Below the pieces are notes generated by a model, which was given only the letters and a program-made list of their open reading frames with translations, was not told where the DNA came from and did no database searches. A program made the position numbers and the translations under genes. From JAHDCJ01 sp039028895 (GTDB taxonomy: Bacteria; Bacteroidota; Bacteroidia; Chitinophagales; Saprospiraceae): a DNA stretch of 64,000 nt. Below, in pieces: positions 53,728 to 62,731 of the stretch (positions within the stretch are counted from its first letter, which is position 1; every line of letters starts with the position of its first letter). The stretch spans positions 1 through 64,000 of the forward strand of contig JBCCHF010000019.1 of NCBI GenBank assembly GCA_039028895.1. The letters are read 5' to 3'.

Positions 53728-56673
53728 TTACTTGAGTGTAAATGCTATACGGGCAAATAGATATCTTCCACCAAAGCTGAATTGTGGGGATCTACGTGAA
53801 TAGATAAATCTTCCACTAGACTGGAAAGACATATCAGCTTCATCAGGGTAAATATCGAGTAGATTGTTAGCACCAATCGTAATCCGCAGATTCTCGAGGA
53901 AAGTAGCACCAACACTAAGGTCAGTTATTACCTTGCCGGCATATGCACAATCAATTCCTGTAGGATCATTAATCCCATCGCAATCATTTGAAGCTTCAGT
54001 TGTAGGGCCGAAATATGTATTGCGGAGGTAGATTGTAACAGGTTTGATATTCAAAGTATTGTTTAAAGTAAACTTAATTCTAGGTACAGCCTCTTCAAGA
54101 TAGATGCGGCTTGTGCCATCGAAGTAAGTGTCTACTAAACCAGCAGCTTCAAGAACTGGAGATGCATTGATATCACCGACCCGCATTGTTTCAGAAAAAG
54201 TAGCAGCAAACTCGTTACTCAGGGATGTGCTTTCTCCAAATAGCATTTTATGCGAGATAACAAGATCAATTCCTTTTGACTGGGTGTCAATCGCATTTGC
54301 AAAAAAGGCTGCTCTTGTAGCCTGTGCCTGGTTGAAAATACTAATTAACTCAGGATTGGTACCAGGGGCGAACTGGCCTGTAAGAACGATACGATCATCA
54401 ATATTGACGAGGTATCCATCCAAGGTGATACGGAGTCCTTTGTCTGGAACTTTAATTGTGAGCCCGAGGCTAAAACTCTGAGATGTTTCTTCTTTCAGCT
54501 GTGGGATACCCAGAAGAGATGCTGCTCTTGAGTTATTACTAAATACACCAACTTCTTGTGCAGTGGTAACATTGTTCTCTGTAACAAAAATGGTTGAAGT
54601 TCTACTGAAGTGAATCTGGTGTAAAGAAGGTGCACGGAATCCAGTACTATGTGCCGCTCTTGCTGTGATATTAGGTGTGATCTTATATCTGGTCGCAATT
54701 TTGTAATTGAAAGTTGATCCAAAATCAGAGTAATTCTCATAGCGGATAGCTGTTCCAATGAGAAATTCTTCCGAAATATCAAATTCAACATCACCATATC
54801 CTCCAACTGAAGAACGTCTTGCATCAGTGTCATTGGACGGCAGGAAGCCTGCAAAACACTGTGAACCTGATGGTCTGTTACGGCCAAAGAAATCCGTTAC
54901 CAGAATGTCGCTGGAGGTAATGCTATTAACTAGATTTAGATTAACATCGTAATTACCGTAAGAAAACTCGGAACCAGGAAGAACCTTGAAGTTCTCGTAG
55001 CGGTACTCTGCACCGAAAGCAACGTTGATACCTTTTATAGCGCCAAGGTCATCGAAATATTTGCTCATATCGGCATTACCAGTACTCTGAGTAAAACTAT
55101 GACCACCCGCATCGAAGGTCAAAGGTGAAGCATTTTGCATAGTTGCATTATGCGTTTCGGTCATATTGAATTTAAATTTATTGGAACCAATAACATTACT
55201 CAGGTCAATGTTCCATCCTTTGACTTCTCCTCTAACACCCATAGTCGCAGACTGGTCGGTGATATTGGAATTGATCTTAGGTACAAATCCATTGATATAA
55301 GCTGGTGTATAAGTTCTATTCTGATGTGGCAGCCTGTAGAAACAGCCTGACAAACCATCACGATAGCTCATGCCCCCAAAGCTGTAAAACTCCATGTTGT
55401 CGCTCATTGGAATAACCATGTTAGCAAAAAACTTACCACCTCTGACCTGTGACTGTCCGACTCTCATGTTGTAGTCGCTACGGGTCTGACCACGAGCAGC
55501 CAATTCAGCATCAGTGGCGTCAAAGTTTAGCAAGTCCTGGAGTTGATCCATAGTTGATGCTGCCAGGATTTCATCACGTAGGGTTTGGTCGAAGTGACTA
55601 ACTTGCTGAGCATAATCCTGAACATCTGACATAGTGAGTGCACTGAGGTCAGCTCCATCCTGGGCTGCGACCCATTCAACAGCATTATAGCCATTGAAAA
55701 TCTGAGCACTGAAAGATTGCATCCTGTTTGTCCAGCCACGGAAGTTGAAAGCACCAGTCATATTAACGAAACCGCCATTGTTGCCTAAAGGAATACCGTA
55801 GTTGGCTGAAATCTCGTAGGTCTCACCATCAATATCTTTTTGTGGACTGGCGTTCTTGGTAAAATGTGCTCCGGTTGAAATATTAAAGTCAAGCTGGTTG
55901 ACCGTATTTTTCAAACGCAGGTTAATGACCCCAGCAATCGCATCTGAACCATACTGTGCAGCTGCACCATCCCTCAGTACCTCAATGTTGCCGAGTGCTG
56001 CAGAAGGGATAGCGTTAAGATCAGTACCGACATTACCACGACCGAAAGTACCATTTACGTTTACGAGTGAACTGGTATGACGACGCTTACCGTTAACAAG
56101 TACCAATACCTGGTCAGGACCAAGGCCGCGAAGTGAGGCAGGGTCGATATGATCAGTACCATCGGAAATGGTCTGTGTGTTTGATGAAAATGAAGGCGCT
56201 GCATAGTGCAGGATAGAGTTGATACTGGACTGTGGCGCTGCTTCTGTTAGCCTGTCAACGTCAATGACATCAATAGGGACAGGTGCATCAGTGTTAGTCC
56301 TGTTGGCTGCTCTTGTACCAATAACAACGATTTCGTCGACGAGGACACCTTCCACCATAGTGATGTTAAGTTCCACATCAGCTCCTGCTCTCACAGTAAC
56401 GTTAGCGTCCTGATCGGAATAACCGATATACGAGAACCTGAGAATGTAATTACCAGCATCAAGGGAAAGTGAAAAATTCCCTTCAAGATCAGTTGTAGTA
56501 CCACCACCGGTTTCCGTAATCAGGATGTTAACCCCGATTAAACCTGAGCCAGTCTCGTCGGTTACCTTCCCTGAAATTTTGCCCGCATCTGATTGAGCAT
56601 AGGTGAAGGCAGCCAGAGCCATAAAGAGGAGTGGCAGCATGAACAATTTAAAAAAGTCAATCATTCTTCTCAT
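53728..56673 (-). CDS. TonB-dependent receptor with carboxypeptidase-regulatory domain
   Basis: This 981-aa outer-membrane receptor starts at ATG 56673, with a signal peptide ending ...MALAAFTYA-Q. Residues ~30-105 are a CarboxypepD_reg-like domain (KISGKVTDETGSGLIGVNIL). The plug follows (DVDRLTEAAPQSSINSIL, LRGLGPDQVLVLVNGKRR, NIEVLRDGAAAQYGSDAIAG), and a 22-strand barrel ends in FGGRYLFARIAFTLK. No SusD partner is adjacent, so it may import a siderophore, cobalamin or peptide and not a glycan. It is monocistronic, with a terminator downstream. Confidence 0.93.
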   Translation of the reverse strand: MRRMIDFFKLFMLPLLFMALAAFTYAQSDAGKISGKVTDETGSGLIGVNILITETGGGTTTDLEGNFSLSLDAGNYILRFSYIGYSDQDANVTVRAGADVELNITMVEGVLVDEIVVIGTRAANRTNTDAPVPIDVIDVDRLTEAAPQSSINSILHYAAPSFSSNTQTISDGTDHIDPASLRGLGPDQVLVLVNGKRRHTSSLVNVNGTFGRGNVGTDLNAIPSAALGNIEVLRDGAAAQYGSDAIAGVINLRLKNTVNQLDFNISTGAHFTKNASPQKDIDGETYEISANYGIPLGNNGGFVNMTGAFNFRGWTNRMQSFSAQIFNGYNAVEWVAAQDGADLSALTMSDVQDYAQQVSHFDQTLRDEILAASTMDQLQDLLNFDATDAELAARGQTRSDYNMRVGQSQVRGGKFFANMVIPMSDNMEFYSFGGMSYRDGLSGCFYRLPHQNRTYTPAYINGFVPKINSNITDQSATMGVRGEVKGWNIDLSNVIGSNKFKFNMTETHNATMQNASPLTFDAGGHSFTQSTGNADMSKYFDDLGAIKGINVAFGAEYRYENFKVLPGSEFSYGNYDVNLNLVNSITSSDILVTDFFGRNRPSGSQCFAGFLPSNDTDARRSSVGGYGDVEFDISEEFLIGTAIRYENYSDFGSTFNYKIATRYKITPNITARAAHSTGFRAPSLHQIHFSRTSTIFVTENNVTTAQEVGVFSNNSRAASLLGIPQLKEETSQSFSLGLTIKVPDKGLRITLDGYLVNIDDRIVLTGQFAPGTNPELISIFNQAQATRAAFFANAIDTQSKGIDLVISHKMLFGESTSLSNEFAATFSETMRVGDINASPVLEAAGLVDTYFDGTSRIYLEEAVPRIKFTLNNTLNIKPVTIYLRNTYFGPTTEASNDCDGINDPTGIDCAYAGKVITDLSVGATFLENLRITIGANNLLDIYPDEADMSFQSSGRFIYSRRSPQFSFGGRYLFARIAFTLK

Positions 56674-56973
56674 AATATTTTGGATTTTGATTAATGATCT
56701 TGGTGTAAGGTTCAGGATGCCTGTTGAACGTGGCATTCGGAACGGGCAGAGAGTTGCCACAAGGGGAGAGGGTTGTCATAGTTCTTTGGGGTTAATGATA
56801 AAAAGCAATTAATTTGGAATTCTTCTGATTAAGAATTAGCTCAGAATGTTCTTTTTATACATTGACTTAACGATAATAAGAAAAAAAAATGGAAAATCGA
56901 ATTTTTGATCTTGAATCAAACAAGGAGGAGAAAGAAATTATCTCTAATTTCAACTTTTCAATTATGTCAGTAA
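56674..56973. other. Divergent intergenic region, 300 bases
   Basis: An AT-rich stretch between the TonB receptor and MBOAT genes, with an A-run at ~56879-56889. I see no ORF, RNA or clear promoter pair. Confidence 0.4.
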
Positions 56974-58413
56974 ATGGTTTTTAATTCGCTGCCTTTCCTG
57001 GTTTTCCTTCCAATAGTTTTCCTGCTTTATTGGTTTGTTGTAAATCGCAATTTCAGGGTGCAGAATGCTTTTCTGCTTGTTGCGAGTTATGTTTTTTATG
57101 GATGGTGGGATTGGTGGTTTTTATCGCTCATCATCGCAAGTTCTGCTACAGATTTTTTTACCGGTATTCGCATTGGTGGAGCAACTAATGAGCGAGAAAA
57201 ACGGCTGTGGCTGTTGATGAGCGTGGTGGTTAACCTGACTATTCTCGGCTTTTTCAAATATTTTAATTTTTTTGTTGAATCGTTCGTGGATCTCTTCCAA
57301 CTTGCGGGTGTATCACTGGATGTTAGTACCCTGAGTATTATTCTTCCTGTGGGGATTAGTTTTTACACCTTTCAATCGCTTAGTTACACCATTGATATTT
57401 ATAGGGGAAAGTTAGAACCGACTCGCGATCCAATTACGTTTTTCTCGTTTGTGGCATTTTTCCCACAACTTGTTGCTGGCCCTATTGAACGTGCGACCAA
57501 TTTGATTCCCCAATTTTCCAGGGAACGTAATTTTGACTATGAACAGGCAGTTTCTGGCTGCCGACTTATTCTATGGGGATTATTCAAGAAAATTGTAATT
57601 GCCGATGGATTGGCCCATACCGTTGACCTCATTTATGCCAATCCTTATGACCATTCGGGGTTAACTATTTTATTTGCTACGATCTGTTTTACATTTCAGA
57701 TTTATGCCGACTTCTCAGGTTATTCAGACATAGCAATAGGTGTAGCCAGATTATTTGGATTTGACCTTATGACAAATTTCAGAACACCGCTTTTTTCCAA
57801 AACCTTCCAGGAACTTTGGCGGAGATGGCATATTTCATTATCTACCTGGTTTAGAGATTATTTCTATTTCTCATTAGGTGGCAACAAAGTGTCAACACCT
57901 CGATGGCTCCTGAATATGTTTCTTACCTTTTTAGTTTCAGGGCTATGGCATGGCGCGTCTATTAATTTTTTGATTTGGGGTGGTTTGTTAGGATTCATCT
58001 TTGCGCTTGAAGCCCTTATTCTTAAATACAAGGTCCTTAACTTTAGTTTGCCAACAATAATACAAATGTGGTATCCATTCCTGGTTTTTACGATTGCTTT
58101 TATCTTTTTCAGAGCCCAGACAATGCCAGAAGCATTTTATATGTTTAATGCGGTGTTTGATCCATCAGAGTATGCGATAACAGGGATGTCCCTGCCATCA
58201 CTCTTTAAATCCCATGCCATTATGTGGCAATTTTCAGCTTCTTTTATTTTGTTTATGCTTATTGAAATTTTAATCGGAAAGAAGGATTTTGATTTATTGA
58301 TACAACAGTCAAGAAGACCATTGAGATGGGGGACTTATTATTTTTTAGCCATTTGGATAATCTTATTTGGCAACTTTGATATTGAACCTACTTTTGTTTA
58401 CTTCCAATTTTAA
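56974..58413 (+). CDS. MBOAT family O-acyltransferase (AlgI/DltB-like)
   Basis: This 479-aa inner-membrane enzyme has about 11 transmembrane segments. Family motifs: ILPVGISFYTFQSLSYTIDI, FFPQLVAGPIERATNLIPQF, QIYADFSGYSDIAIGVARLF and the catalytic SGLWHGASINFLIWG (His). It transfers acyl groups to exported polysaccharide or another surface molecule across the membrane. The SGNH protein gene begins 11 bases downstream, the usual partner in such pairs. Confidence 0.93.
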   Translation: MVFNSLPFLVFLPIVFLLYWFVVNRNFRVQNAFLLVASYVFYGWWDWWFLSLIIASSATDFFTGIRIGGATNEREKRLWLLMSVVVNLTILGFFKYFNFFVESFVDLFQLAGVSLDVSTLSIILPVGISFYTFQSLSYTIDIYRGKLEPTRDPITFFSFVAFFPQLVAGPIERATNLIPQFSRERNFDYEQAVSGCRLILWGLFKKIVIADGLAHTVDLIYANPYDHSGLTILFATICFTFQIYADFSGYSDIAIGVARLFGFDLMTNFRTPLFSKTFQELWRRWHISLSTWFRDYFYFSLGGNKVSTPRWLLNMFLTFLVSGLWHGASINFLIWGGLLGFIFALEALILKYKVLNFSLPTIIQMWYPFLVFTIAFIFFRAQTMPEAFYMFNAVFDPSEYAITGMSLPSLFKSHAIMWQFSASFILFMLIEILIGKKDFDLLIQQSRRPLRWGTYYFLAIWIILFGNFDIEPTFVYFQF

Positions 58414-58424
58414 TTTGTGTTTGA

Positions 58425-59378
58425 TTGAAACGGTTTTTAAGAAATAGCATTTTGTTTTTCCTTCCTTTTTTGGTTGGAATAATCATGCTATTCGTTCTTC
58501 CTCTGGACCGCCAGTTTGCCTATCATTTTTTGGAAAATGATTGTTATGGTCATGCTTCATGGATCCATGATCGTATTCATTTAAATGAAAATGAAATAGA
58601 TATTGCGTTTTTGGGCACATCTGCTACCATCCAGGCCATTTATGAGGAGGCAATAGAAAACGTGCTGGATTCCACCTATGGACAAACTCCTCGATTGGCA
58701 AATCTGGGCTACTGTCGACCGGGTCGCAACTTGCATTATATCTTGCTAGAAGAGCTCCTATCAGAAAAAAAGGTCAATACGATCATCCTTGAAGTCAGGG
58801 AAAAAGAAGACAGGTATAGTCATCCTGTTTTCCCCAATCTGGCCAAAAGAGAAGATGTCCTGAAGCCAGTGTGGATGTTTAACAGAGATATTGCCAGTGA
58901 TTGGGTTAATGCATTATTGACGCGTTACGCATATCGAAAACAAAAGTTTTTACACAATTTGTCTTTGGAGTATCCAGTTGATACTCTGCTTTTTGGCTAC
59001 GGGGCAGGAACGAGGATCGCTCCTGAAAAAGAATTACAGGAAATGCTGGAAAAAAGGAGAGAACCAAAGGCAGAGTTAAGTCAATGGCAAAAAGACTTTT
59101 ACGCAAAATACCCTAAGGCTTATATTGAAAAAATTGCGGACCTCTGTGAGGAAAACGAAGTTAAACTGGTTTTTCTATTCCTTCATTTTTATGGGGTTCA
59201 AGCTGAGGAACCAACTGAACTCGACTATTACAATGGTTTAGGAGAGATTTGGTTGCCCCCAAAAGCAATTTTTGAGAAACCCTCAAACTGGATGGATCCG
59301 GATCACCTCAATATTAACGGGGCAAACGAGTTGGCCCCATGGCTTGCCAGTAAAATTGCATCGATGCAAGGGGAATAA
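58425..59378 (+). CDS. SGNH-like membrane-anchored partner of the MBOAT acyltransferase
   Basis: This 317-aa protein has a single N-terminal transmembrane anchor (ILFFLPFLVGIIMLFVLPLD), with the rest extracytoplasmic. A Ser in IAFLGTSATIQAIYE fits block I of SGNH hydrolases, and DPDHLNINGANEL near the C-terminus fits block V (Asp-x-x-His). With the adjacent MBOAT this resembles AlgJ/AlgX or DltD-type acyl transfer partners. The start is TTG at 58425, as no ATG is close. Confidence 0.75.
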   Translation: MKRFLRNSILFFLPFLVGIIMLFVLPLDRQFAYHFLENDCYGHASWIHDRIHLNENEIDIAFLGTSATIQAIYEEAIENVLDSTYGQTPRLANLGYCRPGRNLHYILLEELLSEKKVNTIILEVREKEDRYSHPVFPNLAKREDVLKPVWMFNRDIASDWVNALLTRYAYRKQKFLHNLSLEYPVDTLLFGYGAGTRIAPEKELQEMLEKRREPKAELSQWQKDFYAKYPKAYIEKIADLCEENEVKLVFLFLHFYGVQAEEPTELDYYNGLGEIWLPPKAIFEKPSNWMDPDHLNINGANELAPWLASKIASMQGE

Positions 59379-59379
59379 C

Positions 59380-60027
59380 TTATGCTTTGCTCTTATTCAA
59401 CAAACTTTTCCGGCCATACTTCGAGCAAATTGGACATGCATGCATATTATGGCCTCTTGCGGGACAATATTCCCTGCCAAAAAAGATGATCTGAAGATGG
59501 AGTTTATTCCATATCTCTTCCGGGAATAATCGTTTAAGGTCTTTTTCTGTCTTTTCAACATTCTTACCAGTAGACAATCCCCATCGAAAGGCCAACCTAT
59601 GGATATGGGTATCGACCGGAAAAGCAGGGTGTCCGAAAGCTTGCGACATTACAACAGAAGCTGTTTTGTGACCAACACCTGGCAATGCTTCAAGGTCTTC
59701 AAATGACTCAGGTACCTTTCCATCATGTTTTTCAAGGATGATCTTTGACAATTCTGAAATCGCTTTTGACTTTCGAGGAGACAGACCACAAGGCCTTATG
59801 ATCTCTCTGATTTTGTCAACAGGCATCTCTGCCATATCAACTGGATTGTCGGCCTCGGCAAACAGGAGAGGGGTGATCTTATTGACCCTAGCATCTGTGC
59901 ATTGTGCAGAAAGTAAAACTGCAATTAAAAGGGTGTAAGGGTCTGAATGCGTGAGAGGTATGGGGGTTTCGGGGTATAGCTCTTCGAGCATTCTGGCGAT
60001 GTCGGCAGCTTTCTCCTTTTTCGTCAT
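59380..60027 (-). CDS. nth: Endonuclease III-like DNA glycosylase
   Basis: This 215-aa base-excision repair enzyme carries the HhH-GPD motif LPGVGHKTASVVMSQAFGHP with catalytic Lys, and Asp in FPVDTHIHRLAFRWG. The C-terminal cysteine loop reads EYCPARGHNMHACPICSKYG: only three Cys with C-x9-C-x2-C spacing, unlike the C-x6-C-x2-C-x5-C cluster of E. coli Nth, so the [4Fe-4S] cluster may be absent or altered. It follows HD-Pnk by 22 bases, at the end of the RNA repair cluster. Confidence 0.9.
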   Translation of the reverse strand: MTKKEKAADIARMLEELYPETPIPLTHSDPYTLLIAVLLSAQCTDARVNKITPLLFAEADNPVDMAEMPVDKIREIIRPCGLSPRKSKAISELSKIILEKHDGKVPESFEDLEALPGVGHKTASVVMSQAFGHPAFPVDTHIHRLAFRWGLSTGKNVEKTEKDLKRLFPEEIWNKLHLQIIFFGREYCPARGHNMHACPICSKYGRKSLLNKSKA

Positions 60028-60049
60028 TTCTTTTCAGGTATCTTAATGG

Positions 60050-61210
60050 TCAATGATCTACGAAGTAGTCTACTTCATGGGCTTCATCTAATTCTGGAAT
60101 CTCTAATTTGTTGATAAATCTCTCAAGCACTTTTGGAGGAACGGGATGCTCTCTGTTTCTGTTGCGGTCCAGTAAAACCGGATAGGGGGCTTCGAGATAA
60201 ACTATCCGGACCCAAGCTTTATAGGTCGTAAACAGATCAACAAGCCCCTGGCGCAATTGTTTCGTAAGGTTCGTAGCGTTCCAGATAAAATCCTGCTTAG
60301 CTCTCAGGTATTGCCGGGCTTCTTCTTTTGCAGTCTGGATGACCAACCCCTGATTATCTTTTGGTGCAATCTTCAGTTTCCGCCTTATGTTATCAAGAGA
60401 GACAACGGGAAGTCCATTGCCCAATTCTTTTATCCAGGTATCTTTTCCTGCCCCAGGGAGGCCACACAACATGGTAACATTGCAGACGGTATCGTCGAAG
60501 GGCCTGTAAAACAGGTTGCTATCCGGCTTTTGGAAGAAAGTGAAGCGGGTAAGTGGATTCTCAAACTGGTAGTTTTCCCCATAGACCTTAAACTCTTTGG
60601 CGAATTCGGCATAATAGTCCAGCCGATCCAGTAATTTTTTCTGGTCTGCACAAATGCGGCCCAATACATCGGCTTTTGCCAAAATTTCCAGCCAATCCAT
60701 CCTGGTATGGCAAGCTGCTCTCAACACGTTTTTCTCAGGGAAAGGATTGTCCCATGACCACAATGGCAGACCATGCCACTTTACAAGCTTAACGATTTGT
60801 TCTCTACAGGAATAAGGGACCTTGCCTATGGATTCTCTATACATAAAGGCTCTGGCCTTTCGAGCGCCAACTCTTGCATGTCCGGGGCAAATGATTTTCC
60901 CGCCTTCTTCCCTAGTGGTTTCAGGTTTGGCCATATCGTGCATCAACGCCGATAGAAACAGAATGGAACGTGCCGTATCATGCAGACGTTTCCGGTCAAG
61001 GATTTTTAGAATTTCATCTACCACCATTTTTGTGTGGATCAGAACGTTGCCTTCTTCATGAAATATTGGTGATTGAGGGGTCGCCTCCATATCATCAAAC
61101 CACGGCATGACTGCGTAAAGGGCATCCCAGTCAGTTTCTACACCTTGCTTCGGACAAAGTGTAAAATGCCATTTTTCTATAGCGTATGGGTATGATAACT
61201 GGTCCTCCAT
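60050..61210 (-). CDS. HD-Pnk end-healing enzyme (HD phosphoesterase + polynucleotide kinase)
   Basis: This 386-aa bifunctional enzyme resembles the HD-Pnk described from Runella slithyformis. The N-terminal HD phosphohydrolase carries metal residues His59, His91-Asp92 in LSALMHDMAKPE, His111 in CPGHARVGA and Asp181, and would remove 2',3'-cyclic phosphate ends. The C-terminal kinase has P-loop CGLPGAGKDTW (Lys256), SLDNIRR (Asp273 as base), the WNATNLTKQLR motif and an arginine lid near 348-353; it would phosphorylate 5'-OH ends. I start at ATG 61210, two bases after the RNA ligase stop, so it is strongly coupled to the ligase that would seal the healed ends. Confidence 0.9.
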   Translation of the reverse strand: MEDQLSYPYAIEKWHFTLCPKQGVETDWDALYAVMPWFDDMEATPQSPIFHEEGNVLIHTKMVVDEILKILDRKRLHDTARSILFLSALMHDMAKPETTREEGGKIICPGHARVGARKARAFMYRESIGKVPYSCREQIVKLVKWHGLPLWSWDNPFPEKNVLRAACHTRMDWLEILAKADVLGRICADQKKLLDRLDYYAEFAKEFKVYGENYQFENPLTRFTFFQKPDSNLFYRPFDDTVCNVTMLCGLPGAGKDTWIKELGNGLPVVSLDNIRRKLKIAPKDNQGLVIQTAKEEARQYLRAKQDFIWNATNLTKQLRQGLVDLFTTYKAWVRIVYLEAPYPVLLDRNRNREHPVPPKVLERFINKLEIPELDEAHEVDYFVDH

Positions 61211-61212
61211 TT

Positions 61213-62004
61213 TCAAATTGTAAATAAATCAACCTCTTCCTTTAGACCGTTAGGTATAATTGGCCTGTCTAACCAATGGCTCTGCGAATTTAGGACGGTC
61301 GTCAAAAAATCACCTCTGACATATTTATACCTTTCAACAACTTCTACCTGCTGTTCTACCTTGATGTAGAGTCCTTCCATTAAAATGGAATTATCCGTTT
61401 CAAATATTATCTTATCAGCGTTCAGATTTTGCTTTTCAGCTTTCTCCCGCAATATAGCCAAATGGTTTTGATCGATATAGTTTGAAGGACCCACAAGTGC
61501 TTTCATCTCCTCGATGCTTTCCAATTGACCCTCGAATAAAACAGGGACAGATTGAATAATAGATAATGGTTCCAATAGAGCTTTCCGTGCCTTTGTACTC
61601 AGGAATAACTCGGTCACCTTGTCATAAATATCAAATTCCATAAAGTAATGGGGAAGGTGGGTGTAGAAAATAGTATGCTTGGCATACAACCACTCTCCAA
61701 ACATGATATACCGATTGGATAAAACCTCGTGAAGAGCTGAGAAATGTGTATTACCCCAGGTTTTGAAAAGTGCGAAATGGCGTTCTCGGGGTCCGCCAGT
61801 CAGGAAATGTCCCCGGCTTTGCAGTCTCAATTCTCCATGATCATTAAAACTAACTGCGGAATTCGAGCCGTCCAGTTTTTCTTCAATGACGAGGTATTTA
61901 TTAGTTAAATGGGAGAAAGGCACACAATTGAGATCCTCATCGCCCGGCTGTTCTTTTGACCCTTCAATATGGTGGGTTCTCGGATATTTTAAAATTTGTT
62001 GCAT
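61213..62004 (-). CDS. ATP-dependent RNA ligase
   Basis: This 263-aa protein has all nucleotidyltransferase-superfamily motifs in order: I EEKLDGSN (adenylated Lys43), III MFGEWLYAKH, IIIa FMEFDIYD, IV MEGLYIKVE and V YKYVRGDF. This matches RNA ligases of the Rnl family and not DNA ligases, which are larger. The start is ATG 62004, seven bases after the methyltransferase stop (an upstream TTG at 62028 overlaps it). It is followed two bases later by HD-Pnk. Together they could repair cleaved tRNA or other RNA. Confidence 0.88.
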   Translation of the reverse strand: MQQILKYPRTHHIEGSKEQPGDEDLNCVPFSHLTNKYLVIEEKLDGSNSAVSFNDHGELRLQSRGHFLTGGPRERHFALFKTWGNTHFSALHEVLSNRYIMFGEWLYAKHTIFYTHLPHYFMEFDIYDKVTELFLSTKARKALLEPLSIIQSVPVLFEGQLESIEEMKALVGPSNYIDQNHLAILREKAEKQNLNADKIIFETDNSILMEGLYIKVEQQVEVVERYKYVRGDFLTTVLNSQSHWLDRPIIPNGLKEEVDLFTI

Positions 62005-62011
62005 GGAGCTT

Positions 62012-62698
62012 CTAGCGCAAATTAACAACTACGATCAGATGGTTTAACACGTAATCGAACTTGATCTTTGGGTAACCCAAATCGTTAAGGGTATTTGTAA
62101 ACCACCCTTGATCCAACACACTGAGATGTTCAGGATTGTCATCCTCTTTGGAAGGAACAGTAATGATCGCAAATTGGTTCGCCACTCGACAAACCTCAAC
62201 AACAGCCTTTCGATGGTCAGGAATATGTTCTATGACTTCAAGAGCAGTGACTACATCAAATTGGTCATTTTCAAAAGCCAGGTCAGTTACTGACATGAGA
62301 TGTGCGGAAATCCGATTGATACCCCCGTCTTTCACAGCTGTCAGGTCGTCTACCCGGTAATCAAGCATATCAATACAAGTGACAGGCGTATACTTGTTGC
62401 GATCAAGGAAGGGCCAAAGAAAAACACCCCGACCAGTGCCAATATCCAACAAATTGGAAGGCTGTAAACCAGTGAGAATCCCAATCACCTTGTTGACCCT
62501 CGGGAGTTCCATAGTGCGTTTAAACTTATGCATTTTCAAACCTTGTTCACGACCAAAAATGAAAATGGTTTCTAGTTGTTCGAAGCTCAACTGGTCAAGT
62601 GGAATGTCTCCAAATGGTACCGTTGCCGGAAATTTTCCGCGAACGAAAGCAGATGCAGAATCTAAATAATAGCGTTGCAGCAAATCAAGGTCAGGCAT
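62012..62698 (-). CDS. Class I SAM-dependent methyltransferase in RNA repair cluster
   Basis: This 228-aa protein has motif I LLDIGTGRGVFLWPFL (~83-98), an acidic CIDML strand and a EVIEHIPDHR block (154-163) with His191 in DNPEHLSVLDQGWF. A Methyltransf_11-like fold is sure; the substrate is not. The ExxEH with a later His is faintly like the metal site of Hen1 2'-O-methyltransferases, but the spacing is shorter. It lies 33 bases after the AAA gene and 7 before the RNA ligase. Confidence 0.85.
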   Translation of the reverse strand: MPDLDLLQRYYLDSASAFVRGKFPATVPFGDIPLDQLSFEQLETIFIFGREQGLKMHKFKRTMELPRVNKVIGILTGLQPSNLLDIGTGRGVFLWPFLDRNKYTPVTCIDMLDYRVDDLTAVKDGGINRISAHLMSVTDLAFENDQFDVVTALEVIEHIPDHRKAVVEVCRVANQFAIITVPSKEDDNPEHLSVLDQGWFTNTLNDLGYPKIKFDYVLNHLIVVVNLR

Positions 62699-62731
62699 GA
62701 TTTGAATAATTATTACCAGTCGTGATACAGG

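Noticed and set aside
62012..62698. Methyltransferase as a true Hen1 enzyme
   Set aside because: ExxEH and a later His are present, but the His is only ~33 residues away and EVIEH also occurs in many generic methyltransferases. I keep it as a general SAM methyltransferase.
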